Positions 47,868 to 56,833 of a DNA stretch of 64,000 bases are shown here, piece after piece. The notes under the pieces were generated by a model that saw only the letters and a list, made by a program, of their open reading frames with translations, ran no database searches and was not told the origin of the DNA. Origin of the DNA: Thermococcus sp. AM4. GTDB lineage: Archaea > Methanobacteriota_B > Thermococci > Thermococcales > Thermococcaceae. Location: NCBI RefSeq assembly GCF_000151205.2, contig NC_016051.1:62001-126000 (forward strand). The letters are read 5' to 3'. Made by a program: the position numbers and the translations under genes. Each line of letters opens with the position of its first letter. Within the stretch, counting starts at the first letter, position 1.

Positions 47868-49154
47868 TTGCTCATCCGTGAAATAATCGAGACCGTTGAA
47901 GTCATCCGCGATCCCTATCTCCGGGCAACCACCTACGCTAAAATCGGAGAGCGCCTCGCCCGGGTTAGGGACGCGAAATTCAAGCTCGTATTTCTCAAGG
48001 CAATCGAGACTACGAGAGAAATAGACGATCCCGTCAAGACCTTCAGGGCGCTTCTCTCGATAGGCTACTCCATGAAGAAGGCCGGCCTCCGTTCGGCGAA
48101 GAAAATCTACCAGCGGGTTCTTGAGGACTCCCGCGAGCTTCCCGATCCGGTTAGGGACGAGCTCATGGTTCTGGCTGCGAGGTACATGCTCGGCCTTGGC
48201 GAGATAAACGAGGCGATAATCTACGCGATGGAGGTCAAGAACCCCTCGCTCAGGGACACGGTTCTCCTCCAGATAATAAGGAGAAACACCTCCCTCATAG
48301 GCACCGAGAAGGTCAGGGTTGCCTACAGGATACGGAAGAGCAAGATGGCCCTCGAGAACATCTCCACTGAGCCACACCGCTCAAAGGCCCTCATCGAGAT
48401 AATGAAGTCCTACTTCCTCATGGGCAGCTACGAGAACGGTATAGCCACCATCAGGGAGATCGAGCAGAGGGAGTGGGCCAAGTACGCCTTTAAGGAGGCC
48501 CTCTTCTTCCTCAAGGAGAGGGGTGTGATAGAGAAGTACGTTCCGAACCTCAAGGAGCTCGCCAAGTACCTCGTCGAGAAGTTCGGGGACGAGTTCAAGA
48601 TAGAGCTGGGCGTTGCCTTCGCGCTGGCGGAGGAGCCGGTCGAGGCCGCCGACCTGCTGAGGAAGCTTGATGGGGACAAGGCCCTCGTTGAGGTTGCGAT
48701 AAGGCTCCTTGAGGTCGCTCCGAGGTATCTTCCAGCGTTCATCCGCGTTCTGAACGAGCGCGAGGCAACCGAGGTTGGAAGGGCAGTTATGAACCGCTTC
48801 CTTGAGAACCCCGATGAAGGTGACTGGGAAACGATCAGGGCGATATGGGAGCGCTCCCGGAGCGAGGAGGTCAGGGTTAAGATAGCGCGCTACTCACTTG
48901 TTAAGGGGGACATAGACGGGGCAATGAAGGTCGTTGAGCACATAGAGAACGAGAGGCTTCGCTCCATAGTCTTGGCGGATATAGCCCACAGGCTCCTCAA
49001 GATGGGGGACGTTTCAAGGGCCATCGACGTTGCCCTCGAGGTCAGGGATCCGAAGTTCTCCTCCATCCTGATAGCCGAGATTCTGATCGGTGCCCTCGAC
49101 AGGGAGATAGAGGCCAAGGTGGTAGTCAATGGAAAGGCTAAGAATCACTCTTAG
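47868..49154 (+). CDS. helical-repeat (TPR-like) protein
   Basis: 428 residues made of helical pairs: repeated motifs such as LRATTYAKIGERLARV, LRSIVLADIAHRLLKMGDVSRAIDVALEV and KYAFKEALFFLKERG. It forms an alpha-solenoid, probably a protein-binding platform. No enzymatic motif. The TTG at 47868 is preferred since GGGGGTG lies seven bases upstream; a GTG at 47859 is also open. Its last 26 bases overlap the next small gene. Confidence 0.7.
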   Translation: MLIREIIETVEVIRDPYLRATTYAKIGERLARVRDAKFKLVFLKAIETTREIDDPVKTFRALLSIGYSMKKAGLRSAKKIYQRVLEDSRELPDPVRDELMVLAARYMLGLGEINEAIIYAMEVKNPSLRDTVLLQIIRRNTSLIGTEKVRVAYRIRKSKMALENISTEPHRSKALIEIMKSYFLMGSYENGIATIREIEQREWAKYAFKEALFFLKERGVIEKYVPNLKELAKYLVEKFGDEFKIELGVAFALAEEPVEAADLLRKLDGDKALVEVAIRLLEVAPRYLPAFIRVLNEREATEVGRAVMNRFLENPDEGDWETIRAIWERSRSEEVRVKIARYSLVKGDIDGAMKVVEHIENERLRSIVLADIAHRLLKMGDVSRAIDVALEVRDPKFSSILIAEILIGALDREIEAKVVVNGKAKNHS

Positions 49155-49419
49155 GCGGAAAAAGAGCGATCCCGTTGATTACGTCAGGGACCTCGCGGCA
49201 GCTCTGCTCGAGGGGAGGGTCATCGGCGAGGACGTTCTCTTCAGGGACGCCGTAAACGAGATCTACACGACCCTTAGGGAGGTTCTCTTCAAGGGGAAGG
49301 GCGGAAGCGAGAACCTCATCAGGGCCTACGAGCTCGCCGTCATACTCCGCTACCTCGTGCAGGACGGTGTTAAGACTTCGAGGGAGATACTCGAGGAACT
49401 GGTTCAAACCCTCGAATGA
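49129..49419 (+). CDS. uncharacterised small helical protein
   Basis: 96 residues, mainly helical and charged, beginning MERLRITLRRKKSDPVDYVRDL. No family recognised. It begins inside the end of the helical-repeat gene and is co-oriented with it, so it is probably a partner of that protein. Confidence 0.6.
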   Translation: MERLRITLRRKKSDPVDYVRDLAAALLEGRVIGEDVLFRDAVNEIYTTLREVLFKGKGGSENLIRAYELAVILRYLVQDGVKTSREILEELVQTLE

Positions 49420-49457
49420 GTTTTAAGCTCTTTTTCCAAACTTCCCCCGGTGGTTCC

Positions 49458-49883
49458 ATGCTGCTGAGTTTCGAGGTGCCGACGAGCGAGAGGTTTCAGA
49501 TCGTAGACATCACCGACGAGGTTCAGCGGCTCGTGTGGAGGGGAAAGCTGAGGCACGGCATAGCGGTCGTGTTCACCAAGCACACGACGACGGGCCTGAT
49601 GATAAACGAATCCGAGGAGGGTCTTCTCGAGGACATAAAGGCCAAGATGAAGGAGCTCGTCCCCAAGGGGGCAGGTTACAGGCACGACAGAATAGACAGC
49701 AACGCCCATTCCCACCTCAGGGCGAGTCTGTTCCTCAACACCGAGCTTGTCGTCCCGGTTGATGAGGGCGAGCTGGTTCTCGGCACCTGGCAGAGGATAC
49801 TCTTCGTTGAACTCGACGGACCGAGGCACAGGAAGGTTATGGTGATGCTCTGCCCCTGTCCAGAGTATCCGGAGGAGGAGTGA
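49458..49883 (+). CDS. YjbQ-family protein (UPF0047)
   Basis: 141 residues. FTKHTTTGLMINESEEGLLEDI, HSHLRASLF and GTWQRILFVELDGPR are the conserved blocks of YjbQ/UPF0047. Members have a weak thiamine-phosphate synthase activity when tested in bacteria; the true function is unknown. ATG 49458 is chosen because GGTGG lies just before it and upstream residues are not conserved-looking. Confidence 0.9.
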   Translation: MLLSFEVPTSERFQIVDITDEVQRLVWRGKLRHGIAVVFTKHTTTGLMINESEEGLLEDIKAKMKELVPKGAGYRHDRIDSNAHSHLRASLFLNTELVVPVDEGELVLGTWQRILFVELDGPRHRKVMVMLCPCPEYPEEE

Positions 49884-49885
49884 AA

Positions 49886-50722
49886 ATGAGGGCGTTTATT
49901 TCGGTCGATCTTGAGGGTCTCCCGCATATCGTCAGCAGGGAGCACCTCTTCGTCAAGGGGGCACTCTACGGTGAGGCCCGCAGAATAGCGACGGAAATCG
50001 TCAGAACCGCCGCCGAAGCCCTCTACGAAAACGGTTTTGACGAGGTCGTTGTGGCCGACAGTCACGGCCCGATGGTGAACGTCATCCCGGAGGAGATGCC
50101 CGATTACGTGGAGCTCGTGAGGGGCTTTCCAAGGCCCCTGAGCATGGTGGCCTTCGCGAAGGGAAGTGACGCGGCGGTTTTTCTTGGCTATCACGCTAAG
50201 GCGGGAACCGGCTACGCGACCTTCGACCACACCTACAGCAGCTCGACCATAGATCGGCTCGAGATAAACGGAGTTGAGGTCAGCGAGTTCCTCCTCAACG
50301 CCTACCTCCTGGGAAGCTGGGACGTCCCGGTGATCCTCGTCGGAGGGGACGCGAGGCTCATGGGGGACGTCGGGAGGTTCACCCCCTGGGCGGTCGGGAT
50401 AACCTTCAAGGAGAGCCTCTCCCGCTACGCCGCCAAGAGCCCGAGCCTTGGAAGGGTGAAGGCCCTCCTCAGGGCCGGCGTCACCGAGGCGGTAATCAAA
50501 CTTGAGGAAGGTGAGGCGAAGCCCCTAAAGGCCAAAGAACCCGTTGAGGTTAAGCTTCGCTTCCTGAGCAGTGCCCTCGCCGATGCTGCCGAACTGTTGC
50601 CCCTCGTTGAGCGCCTCGATGGAAAGACCGTCAGGTTCGAGGCGGGGACGATCGAAGAGGCCTACAAGCTGGTCGAACTGCTCATCCTTGCCGGGGCGGG
50701 CGTCAACGCCATAGTGCGTTAG
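49886..50722 (+). CDS. M55-family D-aminopeptidase
   Basis: 278 residues. Zinc-site motifs of family M55 (DppA) are present: Asp8 and Glu10 in SVDLEGLPH, His60 in ADSHG, and His103 in FLGYHAKAGT. The family releases D-amino acids from D-peptides. It starts at ATG 49886 a few bases after YjbQ, probably in one operon. ATG is preceded by GGAGGAG. Confidence 0.9.
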   Translation: MRAFISVDLEGLPHIVSREHLFVKGALYGEARRIATEIVRTAAEALYENGFDEVVVADSHGPMVNVIPEEMPDYVELVRGFPRPLSMVAFAKGSDAAVFLGYHAKAGTGYATFDHTYSSSTIDRLEINGVEVSEFLLNAYLLGSWDVPVILVGGDARLMGDVGRFTPWAVGITFKESLSRYAAKSPSLGRVKALLRAGVTEAVIKLEEGEAKPLKAKEPVEVKLRFLSSALADAAELLPLVERLDGKTVRFEAGTIEEAYKLVELLILAGAGVNAIVR

Positions 50723-50759
50723 CGAAAAGCTTATGCGGTGAAGTGGGTAATTCGAACCG

Positions 50760-51122
50760 ATGAGGATAGTTAAGGTTCCGCGCGACGATCGGGTTGGTGT
50801 CATTCCCTACGGCTCCGTTCCGGAGGTCGAGCTGATCATCGACGTTCTTCCGAGGAAGGGTGAGCTGCTGATCCGAACAACGAACCCAAACACCGTGAAG
50901 GTCGAGATAACCAACGAGGTCGAGCTGTATTACTTCGGGGGCTTCTGGCAGAGGCTCGATCCCGGGATAGTTTTCATCGAGCGCAGAATAGTCCTCCTTC
51001 CCGGCGAGACCTACGAGCAGAGGCTTCCCGTCGATTTAAGCCCCGGCCGCTACAAGGTCGTCAAGTTCGCCTACGTGAACGGGGCCAAGGTCAGGGTCGA
51101 GAAGGAGTTCACCGTGAGGTGA
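50760..51122 (+). CDS. uncharacterised beta-rich protein
   Basis: 120 residues, no membrane helix. Alternating strands (VELIIDVLPRKGELLIRTTN, RIVLLPGETYEQRLPVDLSPGRYKVVKF) suggest an immunoglobulin-like beta-sandwich. A likely cytoplasmic protein since no signal is seen. A TATA-like AAAAGCTTATG at about 50725 and a ribosome site near 50740 suggest its own promoter. The last 14 bases overlap the ABC ATPase on the other strand. Confidence 0.65.
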   Translation: MRIVKVPRDDRVGVIPYGSVPEVELIIDVLPRKGELLIRTTNPNTVKVEITNEVELYYFGGFWQRLDPGIVFIERRIVLLPGETYEQRLPVDLSPGRYKVVKFAYVNGAKVRVEKEFTVR

Positions 51123-51780
51123 AGGAGAGGGAGTAGAGGTTCCTGAGCGTTTCCTCCATCTCATTAACCCCTCCCTCGGCCACCAGTTTCCCGCCGGCTA
51201 TCACGTAGACCCTGTCCACTAGGGGCAGGAGGGGCTCCCAGATGTGGCTTATCAGCAGGAAGTTGGTTTTCTTCCTCAGGGTTCTGATTATCTCGACGAC
51301 CCTGCCCATCGCCTCGAAGTCGAGGTTAGCGAGTGGTTCGTCGATCATAACGAGCTCTGGAGAGCCGATCAGAGCCTGAGCGAGGCTCAGCTTCTTCCTC
51401 ATTCCCGAGGAGTACTCCCTGATTCTTCTGTCGAGGAAGTCGATCCCGAGCAGTTCTGCCACCCCGTCGGGATCGCCGCCCCGATACTCCGCGAAGAGCT
51501 CCAGCCACTCCCTGCCGGTAACGAGCGGTGGAAAGCCTGCTGGATCGAAGGAAATGCCGACCTTTCTCTTGAATTCCGCGTCCTTCCAGGGATCCTTCCC
51601 GAGAACCAGTATTCTGCCGGAGGTCGGTCGGTAGATCCCGGCCGCTATCTTGAAGAAAGTGCTCTTTCCGCCGCCGTTCGGGCCGACGATGAGGTTAACT
51701 CCCTCCGGGATCTCAACGGTGATTCCATCGAGGGCCCGTATGCTCCCGAAGTACTTCTTCAGCTCAACCGCCTCGATCAA
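51109..51780 (-). CDS. ABC transporter ATP-binding protein, cassette A
   Basis: 223 residues. Walker A GPNGGGKS (33-40), signature YSSGMRKKLSLAQA and Walker B LVMIDEPLANLD are all intact. The TTG at 51780 overlaps the stop of the preceding gene in TTGA and follows GGAGGTGG, so translation is coupled. It is very close to the ATPase at 56818: two DNA blocks are nearly identical (67/68 and 90/93 bases). It is the last gene of cassette A. Confidence 0.92.
   Translation of the reverse strand: MIEAVELKKYFGSIRALDGITVEIPEGVNLIVGPNGGGKSTFFKIAAGIYRPTSGRILVLGKDPWKDAEFKRKVGISFDPAGFPPLVTGREWLELFAEYRGGDPDGVAELLGIDFLDRRIREYSSGMRKKLSLAQALIGSPELVMIDEPLANLDFEAMGRVVEIIRTLRKKTNFLLISHIWEPLLPLVDRVYVIAGGKLVAEGGVNEMEETLRNLYSLSFTSR
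51195..51262. repeat. direct repeat copy 1 between ABC ATPase genes
   Basis: This 68-base tract matches 56895-56962 at 67 positions, in the same orientation. A second pair, 51659-51751 and 57362-57454, matches 90 of 93 bases. They lie in the ATPase genes of cassettes A and B. Confidence 0.8.
51659..51751. repeat. second direct repeat tract, copy 1
   Basis: A 93-base tract covering the Walker A coding region, matching 57362-57454 at 90 positions. Confidence 0.8.
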
Positions 51781-52241
51781 CGGGACCACCTCCTTATTGC
51801 GACCGCGAGCAGGACCGAGGCAGTTATTCCGATAAGGGAGTAGCGCTCTTGGGTTCTTTCAGGCGCGTGGAAGTCGGTCACCACGAGACTGCACGTGGCA
51901 GAGCCGTTGCCCTCAATGCCGAGGGTGTAGGTGCCCTCATAGGGGACCGGGAAGCTGGCCTTCAGACTGCCGTGAACCGGGGCCTCGAAAACGACCCTTC
52001 CAGTGAAGGCGTTTTTGATGTAGATCCTGCCTTCCCCGTTTCCGCAGGTGAGGTTCACCCTCGACCACGCGGGGATGTGGAGGGAGAGCGTGCTCTTCAT
52101 GGTGTAGTTCCCGCCCTCGGCTCTGCTGATCCGAACAGGAGGGACCGTTATCACATCGCCCGACTTGAGGGGGTAAACGAGGGCAACCGCGAGGGCCGAG
52201 AGGATGAGCGTGAGGAGCAACCCTGCCAGAAACCGTTTCAA
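51777..52241 (-). CDS. small secreted protein of cassette A
   Basis: 154 residues. A hydrophobic start (about 3-22) exports the protein; a beta-rich outer domain of about 95 residues with two cysteines (CGNGEGR and ATCSLVV) follows, then a C-terminal hydrophobic helix (about 130-148) and a basic end. YPLKSGDVI is shared with the paralogue at 57480. Start TTG 52241 overlaps the permease stop in TTGA. The long in-frame upstream reading frame lies over the permease and is rejected. Function unknown. Confidence 0.75.
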   Translation of the reverse strand: MKRFLAGLLLTLILSALAVALVYPLKSGDVITVPPVRISRAEGGNYTMKSTLSLHIPAWSRVNLTCGNGEGRIYIKNAFTGRVVFEAPVHGSLKASFPVPYEGTYTLGIEGNGSATCSLVVTDFHAPERTQERYSLIGITASVLLAVAIRRWSR

Positions 52242-52996
52242 GTTACATCCCTCCTTTCGACCAGTGCCAGTGAGAGCGTTACAAAAACAGCGGGGATGAC
52301 GATCCCCTGGAGGAGGTAACCGGGGCTGAAGACCTCGTGGAGGTGCATGGGAATGGCGCTGACGAAACTGAAGGGTGGAACGTTGAGACCGAGGAAGCTG
52401 GGGAGGATGAGGAGTACGAACGAGGCCATTATTGCCTGGGAGGAGTTGGGGAGCACGAGCGAAACGAGGACCGAAAGGGAAGCCGAGTAGAGGACGAAGT
52501 AGAGGGCAAAGATCAGAAGGTACCTGAAGCTCCCCCAGCCAAAGAGCGCGGGGAAGAGATGAGGTACGCTGGCGAAGGCTGTCGCGAGGAACAGGAACAT
52601 GGGAAGGTATAGGAGAAGGAGCGAGTGCACGAGGAGAGCTAAGAACTTGGTTCCAAAGATCTTTTTCTTCGAGAGGGGAAGGGTGAAGACCGCCCCCGCG
52701 TAGCCGCCCTCTCTGTCGGCCCGGAAGATCATGGCGCTCATGACGATCACGAAGATCGAGAGGAGGACCCAGAAGTGGTCCAGCCCGAAGGTGGAGAGTA
52801 TGACGCTCCCGGTGGGGCTCTTGGGGAGTGATATGGCCTCGCTTCTCCCACCGAGATACCCGGTGGTTGAGTAGGAAAACGCCCCGCCGTGACTCAGCAG
52901 ATCTGAGATTAAAACCATGAGGAGGACCGGAACCCCGGCGACGAGCATTGAAACCCTCAGGTGCTCGGAGAGCTCCCACTTGAACAGTCCCTTCAA
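52238..52996 (-). CDS. ABC-2-type permease, cassette A
   Basis: 252 residues with six hydrophobic segments and the soluble RADREGGYAGAVFTLPLSKKKIF loop that is conserved in ABC-2 permeases. It pairs with the ATPase two genes downstream. The paralogue at 57935 has the same loop (YERDMGYAQSLYTLPLSKGRIF). The start overlaps nothing; the gene ends 4 bases into the secreted-protein gene. Confidence 0.85.
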   Translation of the reverse strand: MKGLFKWELSEHLRVSMLVAGVPVLLMVLISDLLSHGGAFSYSTTGYLGGRSEAISLPKSPTGSVILSTFGLDHFWVLLSIFVIVMSAMIFRADREGGYAGAVFTLPLSKKKIFGTKFLALLVHSLLLLYLPMFLFLATAFASVPHLFPALFGWGSFRYLLIFALYFVLYSASLSVLVSLVLPNSSQAIMASFVLLILPSFLGLNVPPFSFVSAIPMHLHEVFSPGYLLQGIVIPAVFVTLSLALVERRDVT

Positions 52997-53000
52997 GCTC

Positions 53001-53999
53001 TCACCTCCTCGTATAGGCCACGAGCGGAAGGATCATGGAGGCGAGGAAGATGTAAACCAGGGGCGTCCTCGGAGGTTTGCCGGGGATATAGAGGCTGCCG
53101 ATGTTGATGTTTGCGTCGTAGAGGCTCAGGCCCTGCGGTCTAATCGTCTTCAAAGTCCCCCTAGCGAGCTCGTTCCTGTGGAGATGGGCGTAGCGCTCCG
53201 CCTCGGCGTCGTTCGGGGATATTGAGACTATCCCGATGGCCCTGAGATCCGGGGAGGAGCCCATTATGACCTCCGTGATGTCGAGGGCCGGGTTGTAGTA
53301 GTAGATGTCCGCGAAGCTTGTCTTGTAAAAGGGCAGGGTGATGTGGGACCAGTTGGTTATGAGGTCGCCGTTGGGGCGCTGGAACGTCTTCCAGTAGGTT
53401 ATAACGTCGTAGTCGGTGTTGTCGTTTCTAACGACAGTCACGGCGCTTCCGTTGAGGATAGCGAAAACGTCCCCGGGTTTGAGCTCCCGCAGGCCCCAGA
53501 GGACGGTGTGGCCGAGGTATGTTCCCGAATGGCTGTAAACCTTCCCGTCGGGCGTCACGGTGTAGGTTCCCCTCAGAGTTAGTGCATGGTCCACTATCAC
53601 CGTCGTCATGTTTGTCGAGACGTTTTTCCCGTCTTTTTCAAGTGGAACCTGCCCGATTAGGGTCTCCCCGGATCCCCAGAAGTTGCAGTGCGCTTTTCCC
53701 GTTAGAAACGTAATGTGAAGACCCGGACTCCTGGTCGTTGAGTTTCTGGAGGGTCTGAGAAGAACGGTAATCCCTACTTCAACTCCCTTCTTGGAGACGT
53801 TCAAAACCGAGAAGTTCACGGTGATGCCCGAGATCCCAACTATCAGGAATTCCGTCCCGTTGCAGGAGTAGAGGAGCAAAGTCCCGCCGGCTGGATCCTC
53901 GGCGTGATAAACCAGGTAAGTTCCCGGTCTCAGCCATGAGGGATAGGCGAGAACCCCGGGAAGGAAGAGGAGGGGGAGGAGCAGGAGAAGGCGTTTCAT
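53001..53999 (-). CDS. surface protein of cassette A
   Basis: 332 residues. A classical signal peptide (about 1-18, ending VLAYPSW) is followed by an outer domain with many NxS/T sequons and a C-terminal membrane helix with a basic end (YTRR). Contains the paralogue-shared block GTYLGHTVLWGLRELKPGD. No family recognised. It heads cassette A. A TATA box lies at about 54029-54042. Confidence 0.78.
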   Translation of the reverse strand: MKRLLLLLPLLFLPGVLAYPSWLRPGTYLVYHAEDPAGGTLLLYSCNGTEFLIVGISGITVNFSVLNVSKKGVEVGITVLLRPSRNSTTRSPGLHITFLTGKAHCNFWGSGETLIGQVPLEKDGKNVSTNMTTVIVDHALTLRGTYTVTPDGKVYSHSGTYLGHTVLWGLRELKPGDVFAILNGSAVTVVRNDNTDYDVITYWKTFQRPNGDLITNWSHITLPFYKTSFADIYYYNPALDITEVIMGSSPDLRAIGIVSISPNDAEAERYAHLHRNELARGTLKTIRPQGLSLYDANINIGSLYIPGKPPRTPLVYIFLASMILPLVAYTRR

Positions 54000-54028
54000 A
54001 GGCTTCCCCGGACAACTTTGGAGAAAGT

Positions 54029-54042
54029 CCTTAAGTACTTTT
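54029..54042 (-). promoter_or_regulatory. cassette A promoter
   Basis: AAAAGTACTTAAGG on the minus strand, about 30-40 bases before the surface-protein start. The AGTACT core is also present before cassette B (59730-59744). Confidence 0.45.
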
Positions 54043-54057
54043 CCCCGGTTGAAGTAT

Positions 54058-55980
54058 TTAACCCTTCGCGGGGGTTCCCCAAAATCTTCTCAGGTAAAGC
54101 CGCATCCTCGCCAGATCGACGGGTTTCATCGTTTCTACCATCCAGTCGGGGAAGTCCTTTCTAACGTTCCTCCACAGAACCCTGTAGTCGAGGATTATTA
54201 TCGAGCCCTTCTCCTCCGCCGAGCGGTGAACCCTTCCGGCGGCCTGGACGAGCTTCCTGTGGGCCGGCAAGTAGTAGCCGTAGTATCGGCCCTTTCCCGG
54301 GAACTTCCGCTCGAAGTACCTTATCTGGGCCTGGACGCGCGGAGTTGGCCTCGCGTAGGGAATCCCGACCAGTATGACCCCGTTCATCTCGTCGCCTGAG
54401 TAATCCTGTCCCTCGCTGTTCCTCCCGCCCATGACGCCGAGCAAAACCGCTCCTCCGCTCCTCGCGTGGGCCTTGAACTGGGCAACGAGGAGGTCGTTCT
54501 CCCTTGAGCTCGCCCCCTGCTTCTCGATAAAGACCGCCTTTCCCGTCTCCTCAAGTCTGACCTGAAGGTTCGCCGAGAGCAGGCCCTGGAGAACCTCATA
54601 GGAGGCGGTGAAGACGCCGACGTTCTTGGGGATCAGCCGAACGGCCTCGACGATATAATCGCCCATCTTTCTGTAGAGCTCCATCGAGCGCTCCTCGCCG
54701 CGCGTCGAGACGTCCTTGGCCACCAGAACCTGCGCGTTTTCGCGCTTCACCATTCTTGGAAACTTCTTCAGCCTGGCTTTTTCGATGCCCATGACGTCGC
54801 GGAATGCTTCCAGAGGTGTCAGCGTGCCGGACATGAATATCGCGCTCTGAACGTCCCGGATGAAGCTCAATGCCCTTGAGGGATCCAGAGCAACGAGCTC
54901 AAGGCTTAAGCCCTTCTCCCTGCTGAGAAGGAAGAGGTAATCGTCCCTGCCGATGAGGGAGAGCCACAGCAGGAGGAACTCCCCGACCCTTCCTATGTAG
55001 CTCCTCGGCGGCTTGTTCTTGTTTATCCTGTCTTCCCTTATCGCATCCCCAACGGCCACCATCTCGTTCAGGGTTTTGACGAGCCACCTCGTATCGAGGC
55101 CGAGGACGTTCATGAGGTGGCCGAATATTAGCTCGGGCGCTATCGGTGTTTCCTCAACATCCCTGTTGCCGAGCTTCTCCGAGTAGAGGATCTCAAGGCC
55201 CTTCCCGAATATGCTGAGGAAGTTGGCTATCTCGTGCTCCCTGTACTCGTCGGCCTCTTTGATCGCCCTGTTCACCGTGTGGATGCTCATCCTGTCGCTT
55301 AAGGCCGAGATCGCCTGGTCGGGCAGGTTGTGGGCCTCGTCAAAGATCACTATCAGGTCGGAGTAATCGAGGTCGAGGTATGTCAGGAAGTTCTCCCTTA
55401 TTGTGGGGTTGAGGGCGTAGAGGTAGCTCGCGACGATTACATCGGCTTTGTAGGCTACCAGCCTGGTAACGTCGTAGGGGCATATCTCAAGCGTTTCCGA
55501 GTAGTTGAGCACCTCGACCGGACTGGCCGGGGTTTCGAGGAAGAAGTTAACCAGTTCATCGAGCTCGGCCTTTTTCTTCTTCTCGTTCTCGTAGAAGGGG
55601 CACTTCCCGCTCTTACGCAGGTTCTTGCAGACCACCATGGCGGTGTAGGCGTCGGTGGTGTACTCCCTCAGGTAGCTGTGAAGGCACAGCTCCTTCCTGC
55701 TCCTCATCTCGACGCCCGAAACCTTCGCCTTCCCGTTTATCGCCTTGAGCTCCTCTATAACCCTGTCCATCTGCCTGTGCGTCCTTGCCAGGTAGAGGAC
55801 CTTTAAACCGAGCTCTTTGGCGACCGGGAGGACGCCCGCCAGAACGCTGACGGTCTTTCCAAAGCCCGTCGGCGCCTCGATGATGGCGTTCTCGCCCCTC
55901 TCAACTGCGTCCCTAACCAGTTCGATGAACTCCAGCTGATGCGGCCGGGGCCTGTAGGGCAGGTACTCGAGTTCGGTCAT
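54058..55980 (-). CDS. xpd: XPD/Rad3-like Fe-S DNA helicase
   Basis: 640 residues. Walker A is APTGFGKT (36-43), the DEAH box lies at 214-217 (VIFDEAHN) and motif VI is QAAGRVHRS. Four cysteines of the Fe-S domain are Cys99, Cys118, Cys127 and Cys167. XPD helicases unwind DNA 5'-3' in repair. Length is normal for archaeal XPD. It has its own promoter (minus-strand AGGTTAAAAGCC near 56010-56022) and separates the two ABC cassettes. Confidence 0.95.
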   Translation of the reverse strand: MTELEYLPYRPRPHQLEFIELVRDAVERGENAIIEAPTGFGKTVSVLAGVLPVAKELGLKVLYLARTHRQMDRVIEELKAINGKAKVSGVEMRSRKELCLHSYLREYTTDAYTAMVVCKNLRKSGKCPFYENEKKKKAELDELVNFFLETPASPVEVLNYSETLEICPYDVTRLVAYKADVIVASYLYALNPTIRENFLTYLDLDYSDLIVIFDEAHNLPDQAISALSDRMSIHTVNRAIKEADEYREHEIANFLSIFGKGLEILYSEKLGNRDVEETPIAPELIFGHLMNVLGLDTRWLVKTLNEMVAVGDAIREDRINKNKPPRSYIGRVGEFLLLWLSLIGRDDYLFLLSREKGLSLELVALDPSRALSFIRDVQSAIFMSGTLTPLEAFRDVMGIEKARLKKFPRMVKRENAQVLVAKDVSTRGEERSMELYRKMGDYIVEAVRLIPKNVGVFTASYEVLQGLLSANLQVRLEETGKAVFIEKQGASSRENDLLVAQFKAHARSGGAVLLGVMGGRNSEGQDYSGDEMNGVILVGIPYARPTPRVQAQIRYFERKFPGKGRYYGYYLPAHRKLVQAAGRVHRSAEEKGSIIILDYRVLWRNVRKDFPDWMVETMKPVDLARMRLYLRRFWGTPAKG

Positions 55981-56024
55981 GGTTCTCCCGGGGAGTACGT
56001 CCGGCGGCTTTTAACCTTTCCCGC

Positions 56025-56453
56025 TCAGCCCTTCCATATGTAGAACCTTATCTCGCAGGGGAAATAGCTCTCGGGGACGGGAGTCCAGTAGTTGGCCCAG
56101 TAGTTGACGGGTTCGAGCGGCCCCTCGTGGGTGATGACCTGATAACCCGCCACGTCGGGGGGCTTGTTCATGCAGATCAGAGCGAGCTGGGCCTTTCTGA
56201 TCGGTGCCTTGAGCGCCCAGATCTTGTACTCGACCTTGTAGGTTCCGTCGCCGTTGTCAACGAGGTACGCGTCTATCCTCACGTCGCCGTAGTTCGCGGT
56301 GGCGTTCTTGAAGATCAGCGGATCGAGGACGAGCTGGTTGTAGTAGGGAACGTCCTTCGCGGTGCCCCTGAGGTAGTGAACGCCGATTCCTATGATTATC
56401 AGAACCGCAACCGCAACCAGGAGGTACTCGAGGGCCGACTGTCCCCTCCTCAA
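56025..56453 (-). CDS. class III signal-peptide pilin-like protein
   Basis: 142 residues. RRGQSALEYLLVAVAVLIIIGIG is a class III signal (Q-S-A-L-E), cut after the Gly. Cys residues near 95 and 134 occur in a small globular outer domain. The TTG at 56453 is chosen because it follows GGTGAG and gives RRGQ at the start; earlier codons overlap that site. It is not linked to the large pilin operon at 34822. Confidence 0.8.
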   Translation of the reverse strand: MRRGQSALEYLLVAVAVLIIIGIGVHYLRGTAKDVPYYNQLVLDPLIFKNATANYGDVRIDAYLVDNGDGTYKVEYKIWALKAPIRKAQLALICMNKPPDVAGYQVITHEGPLEPVNYWANYWTPVPESYFPCEIRFYIWKG

Positions 56454-56545
56454 GCCGCTCACCAATCGGAGTACGGTGAGGTGCCCTTAAATTTACCGGG
56501 GCCAAGTTTTTTAAGTGCCTGCCCCACTCAATACGGCGATCAAAA

Positions 56546-56833
56546 ATGGACGAGGAAAAGGCACTGGAGCTCGTTGAGTACGGGGTTGAGGCACTTCTCC
56601 TCGGGGCGTTCACATACCTCTTCGCCTACCAGAACTACCTCCTCTACCGCTGGCACAGGGGCCTTCCCCTTCCGGCTAAATGGCCCTTCATCCTCCTAGG
56701 ACTGGCGGTGGGCCTCGGGTTCTTCCTGTATAAATCGTGGCGCATCCTGGAGGAGAACGGAGAAAAGCCAGGAAAAGTGGAGCCAGAACCTGAAACCACG
56801 GACAGCGGGCAATCCCCTCAGGGGCCGGCGTAG
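56546..56833 (+). CDS. small two-helix membrane protein
   Basis: 95 residues. Two membrane helices (about 8-30 and 46-66) with a short loop and a Pro/Glu-rich tail. A TATA box (AAGTTTTTTAAGTG, about 56504-56517) supports it. It overlaps the end of the cassette B ATPase by 16 bases on the other strand. Function unknown. Confidence 0.65.
   Translation: MDEEKALELVEYGVEALLLGAFTYLFAYQNYLLYRWHRGLPLPAKWPFILLGLAVGLGFFLYKSWRILEENGEKPGKVEPEPETTDSGQSPQGPA

Noticed and set aside
51777-52979. A 400-codon minus-strand frame covering the secreted protein and much of the permease gene.
   Set aside because: The upstream 246 codons lie over the permease in another frame, are Arg/Pro/Gly/His-rich without structure, and the TTG at 52241 has a proper ribosome site.
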